Origin: JALZAH01 sp051000755 | Lineage (GTDB): Bacteria; Actinomycetota; Acidimicrobiia; Acidimicrobiales; Palsa-688 | Reading direction: 5' to 3' | Assembly: GCA_051000755.1 (NCBI GenBank) | Contig: JBPCNZ010000009.1 | Span: forward strand, 1 to 21,805 | DNA: 21,805 nt | In this document: piece after piece, positions 1 to 6,188 of the stretch | Layout: each line of letters opens with the position of its first letter | How positions within the stretch are numbered: the stretch's first letter is position 1 | The notes under the pieces: model-generated | Told to the model about the DNA's origin: nothing | Seen by the model: the letters and a program-made list of their open reading frames with translations, nothing else | Database searches by the model: none | Program-made: the position numbers and the translations under genes

Positions 1-1
1 G

Positions 2-244
2 GAGACGGCGGCCTCCGCCGACGAGCAGGCCGCCGTACCGCCCAAGCGGCTGGCCCGCCGCCGCACACCGGGAGGCGGGTCCCGGACGGCGCCCGAACCA
101 CAGAGCGCTCCTGATGAGGCCGGTGGGCCGGCCGGGCCGGCGCCCGCCCCCGGGGACCCCCCGGATGACCCCGCCGCCAAGCGCCCCCGGCGGGTTGTGC
201 GCATCCGGTCCCGGCTACCGAGGACCGACGACGGGACCACCTGA
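2..244 (+). CDS. C-terminal tail of an unidentified protein (5' end outside window)
   Basis: An open frame runs from the window edge to TGA at 242-244 with strongly G/C-biased third positions, which supports real coding. The visible 80 residues are low-complexity and probably disordered, rich in Pro, Ala, Gly and Arg, with two basic patches (KRLARRR near the start, KRPRRVVRIRSR near the end). No catalytic motif or membrane segment is visible, so no function is offered; a basic disordered tail fits a nucleic-acid- or membrane-contacting extension. Its last 30 bases overlap the 3' end of the convergent acyl-CoA synthetase gene. Confidence 0.55.
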   Translation, partial: ETAASADEQAAVPPKRLARRRTPGGGSRTAPEPQSAPDEAGGPAGPAPAPGDPPDDPAAKRPRRVVRIRSRLPRTDDGTT

Positions 245-1864
245 CGGCGCGTCGAGGGTCTCGATCGCCTGCTGGCGCAGCCGGCGGTAGTCGACCTTCC
301 CGTTGGCGGCCCGGTTGACGCCGGCGACCGTCAGCACCCGTTTAGGGGCCTTGTAGCCGGCCACGCGATCCTTGACCCATCCGATCAGGGTGGTCTCGTC
401 GGCGACGGTGCCGTCGGCCACCTCGACCAGGGCGACGACAGCCTCGCCGAACCGCTCATCGGGAACACCGACCACGACACTGTCGATCACCGCCGGGTGG
501 GTCTTGAGGACCTCCTCGACCTCCTCGGGAAACACCTTCTCGCCGCCGGTGTTGATGCAGCCCGAGCCCCGACCGAGGAGGGTGAGCGAGCCGTTGGTGT
601 TCACGGTGGCCCAATCCCCCGGCATCGTCCATCGCTCCCCGTCAATGATGCGGAACGTGGACGCCGACTTGATCGGATCCTTGTGGTAGCCGACGGGCCC
701 GCGACCCTGGACCGCGAGCATGCCCCGCTCCCCGGACCCGGGGACCACGTCCCTACCGTGCTCGTCGACGACGCGTGCACCGTGACCGAGCTGGAAGCCC
801 CCGGTGGCGGTGGTGGAGGTGCTCGTGGAGCGGGATCGCCCGATGCCGAGCGCCTCCGAGGAGCCGAGGGTGTCGACCATCATCAGCCACGGCAGGTGGC
901 GGGCCAGCCCCGCCTTCACCGGCGCCGACCACATGACCCCGGAGCTGACCATCAGCCACAACGACGAGAGATCCCAGTGGCGCGGTCTGGCGTCGAGCTC
1001 GGCCAGCAGGGGCCGGGCGAAGGCGTCGCCCACGATCGTCATCTGAGTCACCCCTTCCCGGGCCACGGTATCGAGCGCCTCCACCGCCGAGAACGAGTGA
1101 CCCCGGGTGAGCACCACCGAGCCTCCACTGGTGAACACCGACATGGCCGTGAACAGGGCGGTCCCGTGCATCAACGGGGGGCCGGGGAGGAGCCGCGGTC
1201 GGGGGTGCCGGGAGGGCCTGCCGAGCGTGGCCCGGACATCTGCGAGGTTGCCGTCCTCGGGATGGCGCAGCTCGCCGCTGCGGTTGAGGATGGCCCACAG
1301 GTCGTCCTGACGCCACATGACCCCCTTGGGCATGCCCGTGGTCCCGCCCGTGTAGATGAACAGCAGGTCGTCGCCGCTCCGTCCCCATGGAGCCCGAACC
1401 GGGTCGGCGACCGGTGTGGCGATCACGTCGTCGTAGGCCATCGCCCACTGCGGGAGTGGGTCCGAGCCTCCGACCCGGACCCAGGCCCGGACCCGCGGCA
1501 GCCGGCCGCGCACGGCGTCGACCCGTTCGGAGAAGTCGGCGTCAAAGATGACGACCTTGACGTCGGCGTCGTCCCAGAGATACACCAGCTCGTCGGCGGC
1601 ATAGCGGTAGTTGGTGTTGACGGGAACCAGACCGGCTTTGAACGACGCGAAGACCGACTCGAGATACGCAGGTCCGTTGTAGAGGTACTGGGCGACCCGG
1701 GCCTGCCGTCCCACGCCGACGTTCACCAACATGGCGGCCAGGGCGTCCGCCCGCTGGTCGAACGCACTCCAGGTCAGGTGGGTCGAACCCTGATCGATGG
1801 CGGGGAGGTCAGCCCGCTCGGCGGCCACGACCTCCCAGACGTCCGCGAAGTTCCATGCGGTCAC
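215..1864 (-). CDS. Acyl-CoA synthetase (FadD-like, AMP-forming)
   Basis: This 549-aa protein belongs to the ANL adenylating superfamily and should activate a carboxylic acid, probably a fatty or sterol-derived acid, to its acyl-CoA via an acyl-AMP. The P-loop-like motif FIYTGGTTGMPKGVM is at residues 169-183, PGDW at 415-418, the hinge block GRGSGCINTGGEKVFPEEVE at 431-450, and the C-terminal catalytic lysine (NGKVDYRRL) at about 523. All core motifs are intact and the length is normal. The combination TGGTTGMPKGVMW resembles the actinobacterial FadD17/FadD19-type group, but substrate cannot be read from sequence. The start is GTG at 1864, chosen because a TAnnnT box (TACAGT, 1876-1871) lies 6 nt upstream, as in a leaderless transcript. 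The gene converges on the partial gene at the left edge. Confidence 0.9.
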   Translation of the reverse strand: MTAWNFADVWEVVAAERADLPAIDQGSTHLTWSAFDQRADALAAMLVNVGVGRQARVAQYLYNGPAYLESVFASFKAGLVPVNTNYRYAADELVYLWDDADVKVVIFDADFSERVDAVRGRLPRVRAWVRVGGSDPLPQWAMAYDDVIATPVADPVRAPWGRSGDDLLFIYTGGTTGMPKGVMWRQDDLWAILNRSGELRHPEDGNLADVRATLGRPSRHPRPRLLPGPPLMHGTALFTAMSVFTSGGSVVLTRGHSFSAVEALDTVAREGVTQMTIVGDAFARPLLAELDARPRHWDLSSLWLMVSSGVMWSAPVKAGLARHLPWLMMVDTLGSSEALGIGRSRSTSTSTTATGGFQLGHGARVVDEHGRDVVPGSGERGMLAVQGRGPVGYHKDPIKSASTFRIIDGERWTMPGDWATVNTNGSLTLLGRGSGCINTGGEKVFPEEVEEVLKTHPAVIDSVVVGVPDERFGEAVVALVEVADGTVADETTLIGWVKDRVAGYKAPKRVLTVAGVNRAANGKVDYRRLRQQAIETLDAPSGGPVVGPR

Positions 1865-1870
1865 CTCCCG

Positions 1871-1876
1871 ACTGTA
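1871..1876 (-). promoter_or_regulatory. Leaderless -10 box of acyl-CoA synthetase gene
   Basis: TACAGT lies 6 nt before the GTG start at 1864 and matches TAnnnT. The transcript would begin at or next to the start codon. Confidence 0.5.
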
Positions 1877-1898
1877 GGCGTCCGGCCCGCCGGGCCCG

Positions 1899-2993
1899 TC
1901 AGCCGGCTCGGCCCAGCCAGCCCCGGGCCCGGAACAACGCCATCATGCTGACGACCACGAGCACCTCACTGCCGACCCCGGCGAACCAGAACGTCTCCCA
2001 GCTACCGATGTTGGACGTCAGGAAGGTGAAGTTCTGGCCGAAGAACCCGGTCAGGAACGACAACGGCAGGAAGACCGTGGAGATGATGGCCAGCTGCTTC
2101 ATGACCACGTTGAGCTGGTTGGACGTGACCGAGAGGTAGGCGTCCGTCGCCCCCGACAGCAGGTCGCGGTAGCCGTCGATCAGGTCGGACAGGCGAATCA
2201 GGTGGTCGTAGACGTCGCGGTAGTAGCGCTGAGCCTCGTCGTCGAGTCCTGGGAGCTCGACCACCCCACCCGCCAGGCTGGCGAACATGTCCCGCTGGGG
2301 CGTGACCACCCGCCGCAGGCCGATCAGGGAGTGTCGGAAATGGAGGAGCTCTCCCATCTGGGATCGGTCGGGCCGCTCGATGATGTCCGATTCGACCTGG
2401 TCGATGCGGTCGTCGAGCTTGGAGAGGACGGGGAAGAAGCTGTCGACGAGGATGTCGGCCACCCGGTGGAACAACCGGGCCGGGTGGTCGACGGCAACAC
2501 CGTGCTCACAGAGTCGGGTGGCGAGCTTGGTGAACGCCGCGCAGCTGCCCCGGTGCACGGTCACGAGGAAGTTGGCCGAGACGTAGCAGTGCACCTCGAG
2601 GACGTCATCAAGGTTCTCAGGGAGGATCGCGGGCGAGGCGTCGGGTTTGGACCCGGGCGACGGAGGGCCCTGCTCACCGGTGCCGTCGTCGAACGCCGAG
2701 CCATACATGACGAGCAGGATGTGATCGTCGTACTCCTCGATCTTGGGCCGCTCGCCGAAGGTCACGGCGTCGTCGATGGCCAGGGGGTGAAAACCGAAGA
2801 CCTCCCGCATCCACCCCAGCTCCTCATCGCTCACGCGAGCGAGGTTCAACCAGAAGAACCTTCCCGAGCGAAGGGACGCCTCGACATCGGTCCGGGTCGG
2901 ATCGTGGACCAACGTCCCGGCGCGGTCGAGCAGATGCCCACCCGGCGTTCCCAACTCCCGCCTGCCGGTCACCTCGGAATCGGCCACGACCAC
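1899..2993 (-). CDS. corA: CorA-family divalent cation transporter, GQN variant
   Basis: This 364-aa protein has the CorA plan: a large soluble N-terminal alpha/beta and long-helix domain, then two C-terminal membrane helices (about 295-315 and 336-356) with a short basic tail. CorA homopentamers pass Mg2+ or related ions across the inner membrane. Typical elements are FHPLAIDD near residue 60, the long helix DDRIDQVESDIIERPDRSQM, and VVMKQLAIISTVFLPLSFLTGFFGQNF. The usual GMN filter at the end of the first membrane helix is GQN here (about 319-321), a variant common in CorA-like proteins whose ion choice is less certain. The GTG start at 2993 is fixed by an AGGAGG ribosome site at 3006-3001 with 7-nt spacing. 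It is divergent from the acyltransferase-like gene at 3066, with 72 bp between. Confidence 0.85.
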   Translation of the reverse strand: MVVADSEVTGRRELGTPGGHLLDRAGTLVHDPTRTDVEASLRSGRFFWLNLARVSDEELGWMREVFGFHPLAIDDAVTFGERPKIEEYDDHILLVMYGSAFDDGTGEQGPPSPGSKPDASPAILPENLDDVLEVHCYVSANFLVTVHRGSCAAFTKLATRLCEHGVAVDHPARLFHRVADILVDSFFPVLSKLDDRIDQVESDIIERPDRSQMGELLHFRHSLIGLRRVVTPQRDMFASLAGGVVELPGLDDEAQRYYRDVYDHLIRLSDLIDGYRDLLSGATDAYLSVTSNQLNVVMKQLAIISTVFLPLSFLTGFFGQNFTFLTSNIGSWETFWFAGVGSEVLVVVSMMALFRARGWLGRAG

Positions 2994-3000
2994 GGTGCAA

Positions 3001-3006
3001 CCTCCT
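3001..3006 (-). promoter_or_regulatory. Strong Shine-Dalgarno site of corA-like gene
   Basis: AGGAGG on the minus strand, 7 nt before GTG at 2993. It decides the start against several longer in-frame possibilities. It is one of the few perfect ribosome sites in the window, where most first genes look leaderless. Confidence 0.75.
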
Positions 3007-3053
3007 CGTCGCCTCTGGGCGCGCAGTCTGCCAGTTCGCCGGAGGCCCTGCGC

Positions 3054-3059
3054 TACGGT
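3054..3059 (+). promoter_or_regulatory. Leaderless -10 box of acyltransferase-like gene
   Basis: TACGGT, then 6 nt, then ATG at 3066. No ribosome site precedes the ATG, so the transcript probably begins at the start codon. Confidence 0.5.
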
Positions 3060-3065
3060 CTGGCG

Positions 3066-4193
3066 ATGCCAGGCGTGGAGATCCGCCCCGCGCACGGCTT
3101 GGCCGGGCGCCGGCGGTTCATCGACGTTCCGTTCCGGATCCACGGTGATGACCCGAGCTGGGTACCTCCGTTGCGCCTTTCGGTCTACGACCGGCTCTCC
3201 CCTCGCCACCCGGCTAACGCCCACCAGCGCACCGCCCTGTGGATCGCCTACCGCCACGGGAAGCCCGTGGGCCGGGTCGGGGCATGCCTCGACACCTTCT
3301 TCAACGACTACCAGGGGGTGCGATGGGGATGGGTCGGCTTCTTCGACTGCTTCGATGACCCGGAGGTGGCGGCGACACTGTTCGACGTGGCGTCGGCCTG
3401 GTTGAACACTCAGGGCGCCGACACCTGCGTCGGGCCTGCCGACTTCACCACCAACGACGAGCTGGGGCTGATGATCGAGGGCTTCGACGAGCCCACGGCC
3501 CTGATGACGCTCCAGAACCCCGCCTACGCCGAAGAGCTGTGGACCGGGGCGGGTTGGGAGCCGGCGATGGACCTGTGGGCCTGGCACTTCGACAAGATGC
3601 ACACCGCCCTGTCGGAACGCCAGACCCGGACCCTCGAACGGATCCGCCAGCGGGCCGGAGTACACGTTCGCCAGGTGGACATGAAGAACTTCGACGCCGA
3701 CGTCGGGAAGTGCTTCGAGGTGTACAACGCCGCGTGGCAGGCCAATTGGGGCTTCGCACCCATGCCCGAGGCGGAGGTCCGCCACCTGGGCAAGCAGCTC
3801 AAGGCCATCATCAACCCCCGGTGGGCCTTCGGCGTCGAGACCGCGGCGGGGGAGGTCGTCGCCGTGTGCCTGGCCCTCCCGGACCTCAACAGGCTGATGG
3901 TGCGGGTCCGTAGCGGCCGGCTCCTCCCGTTCCATTGGATCGCCCTGCTCGCCGGGCGCAAGAAGCTGTCCCAGGCGCGGGTGTGGGCGCTCGGCATCAA
4001 GCCGGAGTGGCAGACGAGGGCTCTCGGTCCGCTCCTCTACGCCGAGATCGTGGACCGCTTGGCCTCCGATCCTCACATCCGCACGGCCGAGGCGGGCTGG
4101 ACGCTGGCGTCGAACCATCGGATCAACGACCAACTGGCGGCTATGGGAGCCCGCCGCTCCAAGGTGTGGCGGTTGTACCAGCGACCCGCGTGA
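3066..4193 (+). CDS. GNAT-fold N-acyltransferase-like protein, candidate bacterial ceramide synthase homologue
   Basis: This 375-aa soluble protein has the pattern of a two-lobed acyl-CoA N-acyltransferase family. The N-terminal lobe shows RRFIDVPFRIHGDDPSWVPP (about 15-35), GKPVGRVGACLD, GWVGFFDCFDD, a GPADFTTNDELGLMIEGFD block, and an NPAYAEELWTGAGWEPAMDLWAW block. The C-terminal lobe is a second GNAT-like half ending in a LASNHRINDQLAAMGARRSKVWRLYQ motif. From memory, proteins of this look lie beside serine palmitoyltransferase-like genes in sphingolipid-making bacteria, where one such GNAT protein (Caulobacter bCerS) acylates the sphingoid base. That role is inferred here from resemblance plus the convergent oxoamine synthase next door, with which it overlaps by 53 bp. 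It could otherwise be an uncharacterised N-acetyltransferase. The ATG at 3066 is set by the upstream TACGGT box. Confidence 0.6.
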   Translation: MPGVEIRPAHGLAGRRRFIDVPFRIHGDDPSWVPPLRLSVYDRLSPRHPANAHQRTALWIAYRHGKPVGRVGACLDTFFNDYQGVRWGWVGFFDCFDDPEVAATLFDVASAWLNTQGADTCVGPADFTTNDELGLMIEGFDEPTALMTLQNPAYAEELWTGAGWEPAMDLWAWHFDKMHTALSERQTRTLERIRQRAGVHVRQVDMKNFDADVGKCFEVYNAAWQANWGFAPMPEAEVRHLGKQLKAIINPRWAFGVETAAGEVVAVCLALPDLNRLMVRVRSGRLLPFHWIALLAGRKKLSQARVWALGIKPEWQTRALGPLLYAEIVDRLASDPHIRTAEAGWTLASNHRINDQLAAMGARRSKVWRLYQRPA

Positions 4194-5373
4194 GCACCGC
4201 CTCGAAACCAGCAAGAGCCCGGTCGATGTCCTCTTCGCTGTGGGTGGCCATGACCGACGTCCGCAGCACCGCCTTGGGCACCGCCGGCGGGATGGCGCAG
4301 TTGGTGTAAACACCCTCTTCGAGCAGGGACCGCCACAGCGTCCCGGCCTCCCACATGTCCCCGACGTGCACGGCGACGATGGCGCTCCCGTCGCTCTCAC
4401 TCACGTGGTAGCCCAGTTGCCGGAGACCGTCGCGAAGCTGGGTGGCCCGCGCCCTGACCGCTTCCCGCCGCCAGTCCTCGCGGCGGGCGATGCCCGCCGC
4501 GCACCGGGCCGCAGCCATGGCCGCGGGGGTGCCCGCGGCGGTGAACAGCAGTGGCCGGCTGGCGATGCGCAGGTAGTCGATGAGAGCCTTGCTGCCCGCC
4601 ACGAAGCCACCGCAGCTGGCCAGCGACTTGGAGAACGTGCTCATGACGAGATCGGGGACGATGCCGGTGGCGCGCACCGTCCCCGAGCCCTCAGGACCGA
4701 TCACGCCGAGGGCGTGGGCCTCGTCGACGAGCAGGCGGGCCCCGTAGTCCCGGCACACCTCGCTGATGGCGGTCAGGGGCGCCCAGTCGCCCTCCATCGA
4801 GTAGATGCCGTCCACCGCGACCAGCAGGCCACCGGCATCGGGCTGCTCCCGCCAGCTCTTCAGGCCGCGTCTCAGGCTGTTGGGCCGGTTGTGGCGGAAG
4901 GCCCGCAGGGCGCCCTCGGCCATGCGGGCTCCGTCGACCAGGCTGGCGTGGGCCGCCGAATCGAGGAACACGGCATCGTCGGGGCCGACCAGGGCGGTCA
5001 CCAGGCTGAGGTTGGCGGTGTAGCCGGTGGTGAACACCAGGGCCGCCTCCGTGCCCACCCAGTCGGCCAGGAACTCCTCGAGCTCGACATGCAGGGTGAG
5101 GGTCCCGTTGAGCAGGCGGCTGCCGGTCATGCCGGTGCCGTAGCGATCCACGGCGTCGACCGCGGCGGCCTTGACCCGGGGATCGGTGGTCAGACCGAGG
5201 TAGTTGTTGGAGCCCAGCATGACCATGTCGCGCCCGTCGAAGCGGACGGTCGTGCCGATCTCGCCTTCCATCTGGCGGTAGAAGGGCATGAGGCCCAGAG
5301 ATTCGGCCAAGTGGTACTGCTCGAGTCGGGGATCGGCCAGCTTGGCGAAGAGGTCACCCTGCGGCTTGGTCAC
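4141..5373 (-). CDS. Alpha-oxoamine synthase, serine palmitoyltransferase-like
   Basis: This 410-aa PLP enzyme condenses an amino acid with an acyl thioester and releases CO2. The family covers serine palmitoyltransferase, BioF, KBL and ALAS. Visible motifs are GSNNYLGLTTDPRV (54-67), YGTGMTGSRLLNGT (78-91), FTTGYTANL (114-122), the PLP-stacking His in HASLVDGA (142), VDEAHALG (217-223), the Schiff-base Lys in STFSKSLASCGGFV (249), and a C-terminal PPAVPKAVLRTSVMATHS block (362-379). The PPAVP loop and the absence of any biotin gene nearby favour an SPT-like role over BioF, but sequence alone does not prove the substrate. The start is GTG at 5373, in a GTGA overlap with the stop of the upstream hydroxylase gene, so the two are translationally coupled. 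The 3' end overlaps the convergent acyltransferase-like gene by 53 bp. Confidence 0.8.
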   Translation of the reverse strand: MTKPQGDLFAKLADPRLEQYHLAESLGLMPFYRQMEGEIGTTVRFDGRDMVMLGSNNYLGLTTDPRVKAAAVDAVDRYGTGMTGSRLLNGTLTLHVELEEFLADWVGTEAALVFTTGYTANLSLVTALVGPDDAVFLDSAAHASLVDGARMAEGALRAFRHNRPNSLRRGLKSWREQPDAGGLLVAVDGIYSMEGDWAPLTAISEVCRDYGARLLVDEAHALGVIGPEGSGTVRATGIVPDLVMSTFSKSLASCGGFVAGSKALIDYLRIASRPLLFTAAGTPAAMAAARCAAGIARREDWRREAVRARATQLRDGLRQLGYHVSESDGSAIVAVHVGDMWEAGTLWRSLLEEGVYTNCAIPPAVPKAVLRTSVMATHSEEDIDRALAGFEAVLTRVAGTTATPWSGGLP

Positions 5374-6125
5374 GCCCCGGCCCGCTCCCGGTCGAAGCGA
5401 CGCTCCCAGGCCTCGTGGCGGTTCCTGGCGTCCTTGATGTAGGGCGAACGACCGATGGCCCGGACCAGGGTCCGGTTGATCTGGTCGGCCGGCGCCCGGA
5501 GGGGGCGAAGGACATCAACGAAGAGCACGACCCGGACCTCGTCCGAATCGTTCCACGCATGGTGGTCGTAGCCGTCGTCGAACAGCAGGCTCCGGCCCTC
5601 CTCCCACCCCGCCGTCTCCCCTCCCACGGTGATCCCGCACTGATCGGCGGGCTCGGGGACCCTCAGGGCCAGGTGGTAGCGGAGGACGCCGCGCCACGGC
5701 CCCCGGTGGGCAGGGATCTTCTTGTGGGGCGAGAGGATGGAGAAGAACGCCGTCGTCAGGTCAGGGACGGCGTCGATCAGCTCAGCCGTACGGGGACAGC
5801 GGGCGCAGTTGCCTTCGGAGCGAAACCCGTATCCCTCGAAGAAGAAGGTCTTCCACCCGTCGTCGCCGGAGATCGAAGCCTGATCGATGGAGATGTCCTG
5901 GAAGTTGGGCAGGTCGTCCCGGTAGGTCAGCACCTCATCGAGCTCGGCGCGGATCTCCTTCCAGTTGCGCTCCAGCTCGGCGATCCAGTCGAAGCCGTCG
6001 GTGGACAGGAAGGGGGCGGTAGGTACCGTCGAGGACCGCAGAACGGCTCGTTCGGCGGCATGGAGGACCTTGGCGCCCGTCTCGATGCCTACGGTGAACG
6101 CCCGGTCTCGCAGCTGCGGCGACAT
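5370..6125 (-). CDS. Aspartyl/asparaginyl beta-hydroxylase family 2-oxoglutarate dioxygenase (LpxO-like)
   Basis: This 251-aa protein belongs to the Fe(II)/2-oxoglutarate oxygenase family that includes AspH and the lipid A hydroxylase LpxO. The core is SPHKKIPAHRGPWRGVLRYHLAL (132-154), CGITVGGETAGWEEGRSLLFDDGYDHHAWNDSDEVRVVLFVDVLRPLR (163-210). Iron ligands should be H140 and H188, and R198 should hold 2-oxoglutarate; H188 to R198 has the same ten-residue spacing as in AspH. All key residues are present. A cysteine pair, CARC (107-110), lies in the N-terminal half and has no assigned role. As first gene of an operon with the SPT-like synthase, it probably hydroxylates a lipid, such as the long-chain base or its acyl chain. 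This is inference. ATG at 6125 is preceded by TAGCCT with an 8-nt gap. Confidence 0.8.
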   Translation of the reverse strand: MSPQLRDRAFTVGIETGAKVLHAAERAVLRSSTVPTAPFLSTDGFDWIAELERNWKEIRAELDEVLTYRDDLPNFQDISIDQASISGDDGWKTFFFEGYGFRSEGNCARCPRTAELIDAVPDLTTAFFSILSPHKKIPAHRGPWRGVLRYHLALRVPEPADQCGITVGGETAGWEEGRSLLFDDGYDHHAWNDSDEVRVVLFVDVLRPLRAPADQINRTLVRAIGRSPYIKDARNRHEAWERRFDRERAGA

Positions 6126-6133
6126 GGCCGGTC

Positions 6134-6139
6134 AGGCTA
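6134..6139 (-). promoter_or_regulatory. Leaderless -10 box of hydroxylase/SPT-like operon
   Basis: TAGCCT on the minus strand, 8 nt before ATG at 6125. The 63-bp space to the divergent S9 peptidase gene holds both promoters. Confidence 0.45.
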
Positions 6140-6175
6140 CCGCCGAATCCAGGCGCCGGTCCGGACTCCCCCCGA

Positions 6176-6181
6176 TACCCT
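6176..6181 (+). promoter_or_regulatory. Leaderless -10 box of S9 peptidase gene
   Basis: TACCCT, 7 nt before ATG at 6189, with no ribosome site in between. Confidence 0.5.
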
Positions 6182-6188
6182 TGCTTGG

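Noticed and set aside
497..1951. Long open frame (484 codons) on the plus strand
   Set aside because: It is antisense to the acyl-CoA synthetase, which has all family motifs. The plus frame is low-complexity and without any motif, the usual by-product of high GC.
2202..3065. N-terminal extension of the acyltransferase-like frame from 2202
   Set aside because: It is antisense to corA. Homology-like sequence starts at MPGVEIRPAHG (3066), which has its own TAnnnT box.
2994..4400. N-terminal extension of the CorA-type frame up to 4400
   Set aside because: It is the antisense of the acyltransferase-like gene. A strong AGGAGG ribosome site fixes the start at 2993.
4141..5373. BioF (8-amino-7-oxononanoate synthase) for biotin
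   Set aside because: It is possible by family, but no bio gene is near and the partner genes are lipid-type. Kept only as an alternative.
4240..5442. 400-codon open frame on the plus strand
   Set aside because: It is opposite the SPT-like gene and is rich in Gly, Arg, Ala and His, without motifs.
5415..6188. N-terminal extension of the S9 peptidase frame
   Set aside because: It is antisense to the hydroxylase gene, whose catalytic residues are complete. The peptidase start at 6189 has a TACCCT box.
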